64,000 nt of DNA, taken from the NCBI GenBank assembly GCA_007922305.1, contig ML677386.1, forward strand, positions 13,435,830-13,499,829. Direction: 5' to 3'. Below the pieces are notes generated by a model. The model was not told the DNA's origin. It was given only the letters and a program-made list of their open reading frames with translations, and made no database searches. Below, piece after piece: positions 22,619 to 33,817 of this stretch. The first letter of the stretch is position 1. Each line of letters begins with the position of its first letter. A program made the position numbers and the translations under genes. The DNA comes from Dermatemys mawii (lineage: Eukaryota > Chordata > Testudines > Dermatemydidae).

Positions 22619-22650
22619 GATGACTTCTAAAAAATTGTAGACCAGTGTAG

Positions 22651-23079
22651 TCTACCATCCAAATACTTACCTAGTCTAATTATTTTTTAATTTAAGAAAT
22701 GTAAAGGGATTGCATTGTGAGCTGGTACCGTTGCAGGCAGTTATACATAGAAAATTAGAATTTTATTTCAGGCTTAATGAAGAAGCTGAAACAGAGTCAC
22801 CTTCATTAGACTTGGAATTGTAGACGGACTATATAATAGGAAGTTTTTAGCATGTACAGGATGTATCAAGCTGCAATTCCATATCCTGAGAGAAATAGAT
22901 CTGAGAAGTTACCCTATATCAATTCACATCATGTAAGTAGTTAAAAATAACTTAATTTAAATAACTACATGTAAAATATTGTGTAGAAGTATGTCTTTAT
23001 ATGTAAGGAGGGTCTGAATTGAGCTCTCCCCTGACAGCTAATTTGGGAAGGGAAGAAACTTCAGAAGCAAACTGTATTT
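22651..23079. other. Non-coding AT-rich tract
   Basis: No gene or recognisable repeat seen between the transposon and the LTR-like block. Confidence 0.5.
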
Positions 23080-24160
23080 ACATTAACACACCTTGTTTGT
23101 ATACGTATCTAGCAGACAGGACCTGGGTAACTCCAAGTGATCAGCTTTGGCTACTGTTGGATTACAAATCACTTTAGTACTGAATGCAGGTGAAATGTTA
23201 TGAATATTATCTTTGTCGTATGACTAAAGAGGAGCAGAACTGTGCTGAGCTTGTCCCAGTTGAGGGGTCACCCTCAGTTGAAAAGGACTTGCTAAGCCAG
23301 GGGCTTGAATGCCAGATCCCTGTGAAAATAAGAGGGCTGGAGACAGGTATGTCAGCCACGAGATGTAGACTCTCCCTAAGGGTCACCAGTCTGGTTTAAC
23401 CTGTTCCTCCCCAAGGTCAAAGACCGAGTTAAACAGGCTTCATTAGAAGACTTTTGTTACGTTAAAGTGCTCAAATGAGAGCTGAAATCACTTGTGCTGG
23501 GCCAGTGTTTCTGCCCAGCCTGCAAGGAGCTGAAAATCACTAAGAGACTGATGTACCGAGGTCACAGCAGAGAGGCAGGTAGGAGCAGAAGATGACTGAC
23601 AGTGAGCCGGTGAGTGAGTATTTGGTGAGGTGGAGAGCCAGAGAAAGTGCTCAGATGGCAAAGCAAGCAAGATGCCTTCTTCCCCGGACAGGAGGTGAAC
23701 TCACACAGATGAACCTCTGAACCCTGGGTCCTCACTGGCCAACGACAGCCACTCTTAGTTGAGGATGGTGAGGGGGCACAGAAAGTGAACTTTTGGTTGT
23801 GCAGTTCAAGAACATGAGGCAGAACCCACTGCCCCATGCCCACTGGTGTGAGTGTCCTGCTCACAGTTTAAGGATTGTGTATCCTGCTTGTGGCATTTTC
23901 CCTAATTAAAGTTGGGTGACTTCCCTCCTTTTGTTAAAAGTTTATTTTCTACACTCAGACTCTGTGCTTGTGACTGGGGATGTATTGCCTCTCAGAGGTT
24001 CCATGGGTAGTGTGTAATTTTCCCAGGTTACTAGGAGGGGGCTTGAGCTGGTTCTGTGTTGTACTGTTGAAAATGAACTCTTAGATATTGAACCTGGCCC
24101 TCGTTCCTGCTGACTTCATCTGGTAGATGGGTTACATGTGATTAAACTATGTTTTTATGT
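23080..24160 (+). repeat. Possible LTR-type dispersed repeat
   Basis: About 1 kb of moderate-GC sequence containing phrases I associate from memory with a dispersed turtle LTR-type repeat ('gtatgtcagccacgag', 'gactctgtgcttgtgactgg', 'attttcccaggttact'). No terminal TG...CA pair, target duplication or coding region could be fixed. Open frames of 60-100 codons overlap on both strands and look spurious. Confidence 0.35.
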
Positions 24161-24212
24161 TTTAAAATAATAGTTTCAAAAATGTGTTAGTGGAATGGTG
24201 CATAGTCTAGAG

Positions 24213-24656
24213 CAGGGGTGGCCAACCTGTGGTTCCGGAGCCACATGTGGGTCTTCAGAAGTTAATATGCGGCTCCTTGTATAGGCATTGACTCGGGGGC
24301 TGGAGCTACTGGCGCCAATTTTCCAGTGTTCCGGGGGATGCTCACTACTCAACCCCTGGCTCTGCCACAGGCTTTGCCCCTCCACTCCACCTTTTCTGCC
24401 CCCTCCCCTGAGTCTGAAGTACCCTCTGTCTCCTCCCTCCCCTACCCCGAGTCTCCTGCATGTCACAAAACAGCTGTTTGGGAGGTGTGGGGAGGGAGGG
24501 GGAAGTGCTGATGGGCGTGGCTGGCAGTGGGTGGGAGGCACTGGAACTGGAGGAGGGGAAGGAGCTGATGTGGAGCTGCTGATGTATTACAGTGGCTCTT
24601 TGGCAATGTACATTGGTAAATTCTTGTCCTTCTGAGGTTCAGGTCGGCCATCCCTG
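24213..24656. mobile_element. hAT-like non-autonomous element, 444 bp
   Basis: Ends CAGGGGTGGCCAACCTG and, in reverse complement, CAGGGATGGCCGACCTG (15 of 17). The interior is GC-rich and pyrimidine/purine-skewed (24340-24560), which produces long open frames on both strands without coding meaning. No clean 8-bp duplication is visible at the flanks. The CAGGG-type terminus and recalled turtle copies support hAT. Confidence 0.8.
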
Positions 24657-24899
24657 CCTATAGGATTAGAGTTGTGCAATAACTGATTTTTCAGTTTGTT
24701 GGCATCAAAGAAAAAAATAAGTTCAGTCCGAACCAAGCAATTTTTTTTCAGAAGTTATTAATAGAAAAGGTTGGAAAAATTGTTTTAGGTTGAAAGAAAC
24801 AGTTTGTCTCAGGGCACTTTTTTTTTTAAAAAAGGCAAAAAAAAAAAAATGAAGGGCTAGGTTCAAAAGCTGGTGGAGCTAGGGCATCCTTTTCCCATG

Positions 24900-25064
24900 A
24901 TAGTCCAGAGGTTAAGGCAGGTACCTGAAATGGGGGAGACTCAGGTTTGAATGCCTGCTCTGGGGAGATTGGCGACTGGAGCCCAGGTCTCCCACATCAC
25001 AGATGTATGTCCTAAACAGTTATAGGTTGTTATATGTATGTCCTAAACAGTTAAAGGTTATAAG
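24900..25064 (+). repeat. tRNA-derived SINE fragment with tandem duplication
   Basis: The head at 24905-24965 has A-box-like 'gaggttaaggcaggtacct' and B-box-like 'caggtttgaatgcc' elements about 30-40 nt apart, then a body ending in a 31-bp-period near-duplicate (25003-25033 and 25034-25064) that begins 'atgtatgtcctaaacagtta'. Fits a tRNA-derived SINE; not a functional tRNA. Confidence 0.5.
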
Positions 25065-26699
25065 GACACCACTTCCACCTCCATAAATCTATCCCTGAAA
25101 AAAAATGTATTTTTTGGTCAAAACTATTGATTTATATTTCCTAGTCCACTGGAATTGCATTATTTGTCAGGGCGGGGGAAAATAAATTATTCATCTAAAA
25201 ATTTTCACACAGCTCTGTATAGGATGTGAAACTCTTAACCTCCCTAATCTTAGAAATGGTGGGGGTTTATTAGAGTGAAGTAAGATGTATATAAAAGTGC
25301 AAATTATCTCAAGATATTTATATAGCTGAGGAGATACCTCCAGTCTTTGTTTGTATGTGATTCCCATAATGCTGATGAGGGGAGCGGGGTTAGGCTTGGA
25401 AGGAAAAGTACACCTAAGCACTAGTGTTTCACAGCTTGATTAAACTTTAAACGTGTAGTTGTGCACATCTTTTAAGTATTTTCTCTCATCTGACCAAAGT
25501 GTTCTGTGCCTACCACAACAATGTCACATAATTAGTAACTAATCTGAATGCTGTGGGGTTTTTTTTGTTTTGTTTTTTCCTATTTCTGAAGCAATTGATA
25601 CTTCATCTCTCAGGTTCCAGTTCAGCTACACTTTTAAGAACGACTACAACTACTGCAGTGTCTTGCTGTTTTGGATACTTTAGCACTCCATTTATGTGAG
25701 TAAATGTGGAACAAAAAGTGATGTGCGAGAGGGCATCAAAACTGATGGAAAGTATGGATTATTTCCCTGTCTCTGATGTAGTTGCCTCATGGAAAAGAGA
25801 ATTGATCACTGTGACTTATTTAAACAAACAAAAAAGGCTGAAAATCAAATGTTCTCCCTCTCTGTAATAGATGAGATTGTTTTCAGATAGCCAATATCCT
25901 CAATGAATATGTGATGAAGGAGAATCCTGGATCTTCAAGCAAAATCTTTTCTCCGCCCTTCCCAAAGCACTTCAAATTATTATGGGTTATACCATTGAAA
26001 TATAGTCAGTATATTTTTAATAACAAAATCAAAACACTTCTATCAATAAGCAAGTGCTTTTAACTTCCTCTTGGGTTTTGAAACACTTGCTAAATAGGAG
26101 AGCACATAAACAAATCTTCCAGTTTTTCACCTCTCTTCTTTATGAACTCGTACAGTATTAATTTATAGCTCACAAAAATATGTTCACATACCAGATTGTG
26201 GACTGGTGTTAAAAAGAGGCTATGTTGTGTAGAAAGTGTCTGGGAAAGTTCTTCAGGTGATTCCTGAGTCTGAAAGTCATGCTTTTTCTTTCATTGGATT
26301 AATGGACTTCAAAGGTGAAGCAGCTTCCCTTGAATACATTCAGAAAAAAACTTGAAAATATTTCCTAAATTCCATAGATTAAAGAATGGCAATTATAGGA
26401 ATAGAAGGCATCTAGCGTTATCCCCAAAGGTTAGAGCGATAGGAGGCCACTTTTATTGCTTCATATTGAAACGAACAGGTTAAACTTCTTTCTTAAAATC
26501 AATGAATGATTCTCTGAACAAGGAATTTGAAGCCTGGTGTTTTGTTTACTACATATTTTGCTTCCTTCCCTCCCCCCACCTTCTTCTTCTCCTTAAATAT
26601 TTTTAATTCTCTTTTGCATGCTCTCACTTTCCTTTCTCTTCTTTTTTTAAGAGAATGTTGATAGGAACTACACTACTTACTATGATGCATCTGACAATG
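25065..26699. other. Non-coding AT-rich tract
   Basis: No gene supported; no repeat recognised beyond short homopolymer runs near 25557-25580 and a pyrimidine-rich stretch near 26555-26650. Confidence 0.5.
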
Positions 26700-26709
26700 T
26701 CCATAATCA

Positions 26710-27150
26710 AGAATAGGGCTGGTCAAAAAAAAAAATTGAACAAAACACTTACCTCTGTGAACATGGGCTCTTGTTGAAAATTTTCATAGGAGGAGATTGA
26801 TTTTAATGAATTTTTCCATCAATAAAATTGAAATGTAACAGGTCAGTTGGGGTTAGGTTGGCAATCTCTGAGTCTTTCTGTCTGAGCCACGACAATGCAT
26901 TATGAAAGTTGTCATTCTGGGTCCATCATGCACCTATCCTCCTCCATGGGCCATGCACCCTGAACAGATTACATTTTCCATGATGCATGATGTTTCTCAG
27001 GGAGTGATGTCTGCTGGCTGTCATGGAAATTAACATTGACCTGAAATGAAATGATTTGACATCTCATTGAAACTTTTCAAAACTTCGTGTTCTGCAGATT
27101 TTTTTCCAATATATTGACATTTTTGTCCTGATAGTTTTTTGTATGAAAAG
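26710..27150. repeat. AT-rich MITE-like dispersed repeat
   Basis: Begins 'agggctggtcaaaa', followed by several 'gaaaattttca' / 'aatttttcca' phrases and a central block with 'catgatgcatgatg' and 'ccatgggccatgcacc'. The same phrase types occur at 11400-11629, 12315-12650 and 24670-24830, suggesting one old family. Ends were not resolved. Confidence 0.4.
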
Positions 27151-27565
27151 ATGTCAAAATATAATCTGTGGGTTAGAATATCCATGTTTAAATCTCTATT
27201 CTACTCTCACTGTAAAGTGTTCTGTAATCGAAAAGACACTGTATAGTAAAGGGATAGTCTTTCATCCATGAAAAAAATTAAACAATTTTAAAATCCTGTT
27301 GAGTCATTTTCCTTTTTAAGACAATTTTAATGTTCTTGGTCTCTGAAAGAGAGTGAACAAAGCAGACTGATGGACTAATACATAAACTATGTTTCCTCTA
27401 GCAAACAAACCTGCTGCAAAATGAGTCTATGAGTACGTGAACCAGATCTTGATATCCATTAAGGCCAATGTAACTTGTCAGAGGAGAGTCCCTTGAATAT
27501 ACGGAGGATCCTCCATCTCTTGAGGCTATTGCAGAAGATATGTTGGGGAAAAGTGGTATAGCCAG

Positions 27566-28345
27566 TGTGACGGAGTCAGTCCAGAAGGGTATAAGAGAGT
27601 GCTGGAAGACAGGTATATCATCCTCAGGATGTGCAGGTCGTTGTTCCCTGGATAGCCAAACAAAGGCTACTTCAGGCCAATCAAGACACCTGGTCCCAAT
27701 TAAGAAGCTTCTAGAAAGCAGCAGAAATAGCTAGCCTGATTGGCTTCAGGTGTCCCAATCAGGGGCTGGCTGCAACCAGTTAAAAACCCTTCCAGTTAGT
27801 CAGATGGGTGTGGATGTCAGGAGCTGTGGGAGGAAGTTGTGCTGTTGGTGAGACTGAGTGGTAGACAACTTATCATATGCAAGGAAGGAGGCCCTGAGGT
27901 AAGGGTGAAGTGGAGTTTGAAGAAGTGGAGACTGCTGTGGAGAAGTAGCCCAGGGAATTGTATTGTGTTTTGTGGCTAAAAGGTCAGCCATCTTAGCTGA
28001 TACTATTAGGGTCCCTGGGCTGGAACCCGGAGTAGAGGGCGGGCCCGGGTTCCCCCCATCTCCCTCCATACTCTACAGAAATCCTGTTGAGAGGAGAAGT
28101 GAGACTCAGTTCATACAGGAGGCCGAACTGTGCTTACTGAGCTCTACAGAGCAACAAAGTCTGTGGGATATTCCTCCCTTTCCACCTTCCATACTGGCCT
28201 GTGATGAAGGTAACTCACTAGGCAGTGACTCTTGCCAATTATACTGAGAAAGGGAGGTCACTCTGGGGCCTAGATGAGTTTCTAAGGACCCTAAATCTGC
28301 CAGGAAGCGCAGGACCCACAAATACAGACTTGGAACTTTGTCACA
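27566..28345. mobile_element. 780-bp TG...CA element, TSD CCAG
   Basis: Starts TGTGACGGAGTC and ends, in reverse complement, TGTGACAAAGTT (9 of 12), with CCAG immediately outside both ends (27562-27565 and 28346-28349). Two readings are possible: a solo LTR (TG...CA ends, 4-6-bp duplication) or a short-TIR DNA element. The TATA-like 'gttaaaaaccc' near 27780 would fit an LTR, but I see no poly-A signal inside the right half. No protein domain recognised; open frames near 27963-28438 are unsupported. Confidence 0.75.
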
Positions 28346-28799
28346 CCAGGTTGTCCACATGTCCTCATGATCCCTAGCTGTTATAAGGGTCCTTGAGCCA
28401 TTACAATAAAGTTGCTTAAACCCACGTGTGCATACCATTTTCCAAGCATTTATTAGTAACTTCTTAGAATCTGGGCCTTTAAGTGAATGCAGTCAAACTG
28501 TATTCAGTTTTTTTCTCCCCAAGTGCTTCTATCAATCAGACTACAGTGGAAACCTTTTAAAATATCCTGGAATGTGTGTGGAGGGGTGTGGGGGGGGAAA
28601 TCACACCTTTAAGGAGATAAAATATAGCTTTGCAAACAAAGAATACATTAAAAGAACAAGTTCTCTGATGATATTGGTAGTTATCAGAGGTCTTCTGTTG
28701 AGTAATGGACCATTGTTGCTTGATTCTAAAATAGATGGATCAGCAATCTTATCTGGAATGATGGTTCTTATGTTAATTGTGTTTGGTTGATAAAGGTAA

Positions 28800-29875
28800 C
28801 TGCGTAGATATAATAGACTTTTCTGTGGCATTTGACTTAATAATGAATGACATTCAGATTAAAAATTTGTCACCAGACCACACATTAAATGGAATAAAAC
28901 TAGCTAACTGATGGATCTCAGAGTAGTTGCTAATGGGAAATCATCTGATGAGGGAGAGAGGTGTAGCAGTGGGGTTCTCTCATAATCCTGATACTTTTCA
29001 ACATGCTCATCAATGATCTGGAAGTAAATATTAACTCACTGCTGATTACAATTTGCAGATAACACAAAAATTGGTGCAACGGTAAATAATGATAAGGCAG
29101 AAACAAAGCAGTCCAGATCTCTTGGTAAACTGATCCCATTGAAACAAAATGCATTTTAATTCAGCAGAGTGTAAAGTTACACCCATAGGAACAAGGGATT
29201 AAGGCCATAATAGAGAATGGGGGACTGTATCCTGGAAAGTAATGAGCCTCCAAAGAAATTGGGGGCATGGTGGATGAGCAACTGAACAGAGCATCACACT
29301 GGGAGCTCATGGCAAAAAGGGCTAATGAAATCCCTGGATGTATAAATAGATGAGTAGAGATAGGGATGATTTTACCATTGTATAAGGCATAAGTGAGATG
29401 ATACTGGTCACCAAAATGATTTTGAGGTCCAGAAACAATGGGTCTTAGTGTGACATTTAAAGAGCTCAATCTGTTAATTTATCAAAAGGAAGGTTGAGAG
29501 GTGACTTGACTGTAAGTACCTACACAAGGAGAAAATGCTGGGTTTAAGGCTTCTTTAATATAACAGAGAAAAATACAACAATAATTACATGCTGGAAGCT
29601 GAAGCCAGTCAAATTCCAAAGAGAAATTAGGCATGCAATTTTAACAGTAGGGAGTGATTAACAACTGGAACAAAGTATCAAGGGAAGTGATGGATTCTCC
29701 ATTTCATGAGTCTTCAGTTCAAGACTGGAGGCCTTTTTGGAAGATGCTTTAGTCAAAGTTATTGGGCTCAATACAAGGGTAACTAGGTGAAATTTAATTG
29801 CTTGTTATGCAGAAGGTAAGATTAGATGACCTAATGGTTCCTTTTGAAGTTAAACTCTATCAATCTGTGAACATT
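28800..29875 (+). mobile_element. CR1 LINE, RT to 3' end, degraded
   Basis: Plus-strand CR1-type sequence. Near 28805-28850 a frame reads like the RT 'DFSVAFD' motif, near 28985-29025 like 'ILFNMLINDLEV', and near 29050-29070 the nucleotides match a frame-broken F-A-D-[DN]-T-K motif ('tttgcagataacacaaaaatt'). RT C-terminal sequence follows, ending with a 'ctatcaatctgtgaa' tail at about 29873. Stops and shifts occur throughout. It differs in sequence from the CR1 copy at 13.6 kb, so it is probably an older or different subfamily. Confidence 0.8.
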
Positions 29876-30186
29876 CTAGCCAGGCAACAGTTATTAATTC
29901 AGATTAGCTGTAAATTTATATGTAGGAAAAAAGCTTGATAAAACAATAATACATTTAGATGTTTTCATCCTCCTTTTAGGCAGCAACACAACTTGGTTAT
30001 TCAACATAATAAATTGTTTATATTCAAACTTTACACTACATTTATTTTCTGTGTATATAAAGTACTGTTGTTTAATTGTAGATTAAATAATGTCTGCACA
30101 TGTCCCACCCCCCACACATATGTTGGCTTTGTTAAAATGATGAGCTTTGAATTATTCCGTGGAATAACTTTTCCTACTAAAAATTC
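29876..30186. other. Non-coding AT-rich tract
   Basis: Nothing recognisable between the CR1 3' end and the SINE. Confidence 0.5.
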
Positions 30187-30430
30187 CTTGGCTGGTCTTG
30201 TGATTAAGGTACTAGACTTCGACTCAGGAGATCTGGGCTCTACCCAGCTCTGCCACAGACTGAGTTTGACCCAGGGAAAATCACTTAATTTCTCAGTTTC
30301 TTATCTGTAAAATGAGTAGTAATAATTTCTTTCTTCTATGCTTTGCCTTGTCTATCTAGATTTTAAACATTTCAGGGCAGAGGCTGTCTCTATGGTGCCT
30401 TGCACAAAGGGATGCTACTGTAATATAAAT
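30187..30430 (+). repeat. tRNA-derived amniote SINE, plus strand
   Basis: Tell-tale order of a CORE/MIR-like SINE: tRNA-like head with 'gtgattaaggtactaga' and 'gatctgggctctaccc', a body with 'agctctgccacagactg', 'aaaatcacttaatttctcag' and 'tctgtaaaatgagta', and an AT-rich tail. Head, body and tail are all present, so this is the most complete SINE copy in the window. Confidence 0.85.
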
Positions 30431-32682
30431 GAGGATATATTAGCTTTTGTGGGGGATTTTTATCCTCAAATATTTTAAAAGCCTCTGCGTGAATACTGGA
30501 TTATAGATGGAAATTAGCCGAAGTGTGTTGTGTGTGTGTGTGGTGGTATGTTTCTTTCTTTTTTTTTTTTTAAACTTCATGAGAGGAAAGTTGCAGTGAA
30601 ATGTTGCCATGCATTCTTGTTCAGCATAAGGCTAATAGGGGAAGAACTTGGCTAAATATTCCAGCTTTGCTGGCTGGGAAGCCCTTCTCCTCCTCTGAGC
30701 ACTCTATAAAGAGTGATCAAATTTCTAAATACTTTCTGGTGCTTCTCTTGTATGTGTACTTGGTGTGAAAGTTTTTCCATTACCAGTATGGTCCATATTT
30801 ACTATGCCGCAATGTTTCATAGGAGGAGGGGTTACATTTTTCCAGTTATATGTAATACAGAGTCAAGCTGATGATGACAAAAATAAATGGTCATTCTGTT
30901 TAAAATGCACATCCTTTACTGGAGCATTAAATAAGCAAGTCATGGGATTTCTAGAATTCCACCATTTACCCAAAATATTATACCCACTTGGAAGCATCAT
31001 ATGTCAATGGAGATTTAATGCAGACAGTTCAGATAAAAGGCTTGATCCAATTTTGTGCTGGATAACCTCATTGAAATTGCATTGGTGTAAAACTGGAGTA
31101 GTGCAGTGTTTCAAGTTGCACCAAAAGTTCTCAGTAGTGATCCCCAGATAGGATAAAATAACATTGCCCCCAAATTTTTTTTTTCAAAGTCTGAGGTCCT
31201 GAGATAATCTTTTTAAAGTTGTTTTTGCTCAGTGTTTTATTCTATAAATGAGGAATATATTCTGTTTATAATACATCTGTTTGAATAGTTACAATAATAA
31301 AAAGAAGCATCTAACCAAGACTGCAGGTGCCCATGACACAAGTTACAAGAACAGAACAACATGCATAGTTCCATTCTCCCTGACAGCCAACATAATTCAT
31401 TAGGCCTCGTCTTTCCTGTAGTTGAAGACTCTTCTGAGTATTGTCATGCTTTAGCTTAAGGCTGGGGAAGGAGGGTAGTTTAATCAGAACTCTTCTTCCA
31501 CACTCTGTGTAGTATGATTAAGTTGAGTGTTAGCAAACAAATAACAGTTGAGATTCTGCATCACTTTATCAAATAAAACATACATTGAATTCATTGGGAG
31601 TTCTCCTTAGTTAAAGTCCACAAAATGAGTCTTAAAGTTAAGTAGTTTGAGTTAAAACCATTTACTTTCTCAAACAAACTTGTTTCATTTGCTTGTCACT
31701 GGTTCTCCACTTACTCATAGAATTTTCCAGGGAAAAGCAAAGTAGATAAGATGTGACAATTTAATGTAAAATATAAAAGGGGAGAACCTCTCTCAGGCCT
31801 TCTTTGATACATGATAAAGGAGTCACCTCATTGTCTACCCTCCATGTACACACACACACATACAAATGCATACACCTAGGAAAAAGTGTGTAGTCTTCAC
31901 CTCTAAAAATTTTGCCTGATGGAGTTTATAAATCAGCTAGAGAGGTTAGGAATGGTTTTCCCATCCCATACCAGCCATTTTGTTAATGGCAAGGATGCCC
32001 ATCAGTCCCCAGTGGCTTATCGTATTTTCATCATGACCTACTCTACCTGTCCGATGAGTTAAGCAGCCTACATGCCCATTTTCTTTTTAGCAGTGCAAGT
32101 CTGTATGACCAGACCTGCTATTTCCACTGTTCTTGGGAAGCTGGATCACTCTGGTGCCTATCTCCAATGATCCAGTGCCTTCCCTATAGAACAGAAAAGC
32201 TTTTCAGGGATCTGAGTTTGAATGTATAACCATTTAAGGAATAATACAAGAATTGTTTCATAAGCAATAAATTTGTTAAGGTTTTCAGATATCATAGTCT
32301 GTGCTGCAGCTTTTGTAGTAATAGCTACTGGTTGAGGAAAGTTTAATTGGCATAAAGGTTCCCTTTAGCAGATACTTCAAGTTATGGCTAATAATTTAGC
32401 AAAATAATTGAATGTTGCTACTTGCCCTGCTTGTTTCTTTGACAACCCCCCCCCATGACTGTTCATATTAAAAGGTAGTATTTTATTTGCCAAGAACAAC
32501 AAAACAACAAAAGTGGAAGGTGGGGGGAAATGGGAAGGTAATCTGGAAACCAACTGATTTATTTTCAGTTTTCCTGATGATTCTCAAGTTTGTTTCACTA
32601 CCATGCCGTAACTCAAAATATAAGGATGGACAACTTGAGCCTTTGCCCTAAATACAGAAGGATACATGAAGTCTGAATATGT
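30431..32682. other. Non-coding AT-rich tract
   Basis: No gene supported. A 128-codon open frame at 30765-31151 ends inside an old 'ggtgtaaaactggagtagtgc' dispersed repeat and shows no domain, so it is treated as chance. A (CA)n run lies at about 31850-31861. Confidence 0.5.
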
Positions 32683-33817
32683 TTGTTATAAGTGTGAAGT
32701 AGCCTAAAATTATTGTTTACCTATAAGGGGTTAAGCTAAAGGTAACCTAAAAGGTGGACAACTAACCAATAAAAAAATTTTTAGGAGACAAAAAATTTTA
32801 AGTTTTAGGTTTTTTGGGAGGTTTTTTTTGTTTACCTTGGCTATGGGATGAACACAGGTATGTTTTTTACTGTAACTATAGATTTTACTAAGTACTGTAG
32901 TTAGTAAGTTTACCTTCTTTTTATCACTTGGAGGGTTTTTATTGGTTAGTTGTCCACCTTTTAGGTTACCTTTAGCTTAACACATCTGTACCCTAAAGTT
33001 CAGAGTGGGGAGGCAATCCTAACATGGTGGCAGAGGTGGGATTGCCTCCCCACTCTGAACTTTAGGGTACAGATGTGGGGACCTGCATAAAAAAAAAAAT
33101 AACCCCCCCCCCAAGCTTATTTTACCAGCTTGGGTTAAAATGTTTTTTTCCAAAACACAACTTTTTTTGTATTTGGACCTGGTACACTGCCACCACCAAA
33201 CTAGGTTTAGGGTAGTTTGGGACCCTTCTTTTCCTTTTCACTAACCCCCCAAACTTTTTCCTTCCCTGGGAAGCTTAAAAGAAAAAAAAATAAACCTTGC
33301 CTGCTTCTGCAAGATGTGCCCAATTTAAAACCAGGATTTTACACAATAAAAAACAAGCAGTTAGCTTTTTAAAAGAAAAATGTTAATAAAAGAAAAAAAG
33401 AAAGAAAGAAATCCCTTATAGCCATTAATAAAACAGCATTTACCATAATTAACAAAAGAATTTAAAAACCAAACCTTTCCCCCAAGGCAACTTTTTTTAC
33501 TGTTAAAATCTTTGCTAAATTTTACAATTTTAAAAAGCACCCAGCCAACACTCACCACTAAAAACCCTCCAAGTAATAAAAAGAAGGTAAATTTACTAAC
33601 TACAGTACTTAATAAAATCTATAGTTACAGTAAAAAACATAGCTGTGTTCATCCCATAGCCGAGGTGAACAAAAAAAGACCCCAAAAAACCCTAAAACTT
33701 AAAATTTTTTGTCTCCTAAAAATTTTTTTATTGGTTAGTTGTCCACCTTTTAGGTTACCTTTAGCTTAACCCCTTACAGGTAAACAATAATTTTAGGCTA
33801 CTTCACACTTATAACAA
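32683..33817. mobile_element. Fold-back element with 259-bp inverted arms
   Basis: The left arm (32683-32941) and right arm (33559-33817) are equal-length inverted copies with only scattered differences, from 'ttgttataagtgtgaag' at the outer edge to 'ggagggttttta' at the inner edge. Between them lie an inner perfect hairpin (32981-33077), a C-run and an AT-rich unique-looking centre. A 44-bp segment beginning 'ttaagctaaaggtaacct' occurs inverted at 32731-32774 and 32937-32980, and again inside the right arm (about 33726-33769). I cannot fix a target duplication because flank and arm sequences are ambiguous ('atgtt' occurs at both edges). Parts resemble a recalled turtle repeat. No coding capacity recognised. 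Confidence 0.85.
32981..33077. repeat. Perfect 38-bp hairpin inside the fold-back element
   Basis: Positions 32981-33018 and 33040-33077 are exact reverse complements (38 of 38) around a 21-nt spacer. The stem runs from 'cacatctgtaccctaaag' outward to 'ggggaggcaatc' at the loop side. The lack of any mismatch contrasts with the scattered differences of the outer arms. Confidence 0.95.

Larger units (their letters stand above)
20101..22647 (+). mobile_element. Apparently complete DNA transposon, CACTA-like
   Basis: A 2547-bp element. Terminal 12-mers are CAATGCTCTACA (left) and, in reverse complement, CACTGGTCTACA (right), 10 of 12 matching. A further pair of inverted arms, 20120-20217 and 22521-22618, are each 98 bp; the best 35-bp core agrees at 26 of 35 positions and includes an identical TGATTGGCT. 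The element is flanked by TAG at 20098-20100 and 22648-22650. CACTA (EnSpm) elements typically start CACT[AG] and make 2-3-bp duplications, which is why I favour that class, but a 3-bp flank is weak evidence alone. One uninterrupted transposase-like ORF (20611-22302) lies inside. AATAAA at 22590-22595 could serve as a poly-A signal. Alternative: another DDE superfamily with different true ends. Confidence 0.7.

Noticed and set aside
24176..24651. Proline-rich open frames of 115-121 codons
   Set aside because: They lie within the hAT-like element's pyrimidine/purine-skewed interior; low-complexity composition, no gene.
30765..31151. 128-codon plus-strand open frame
   Set aside because: Its end falls in an old dispersed repeat phrase and there is no domain or signal; judged chance.
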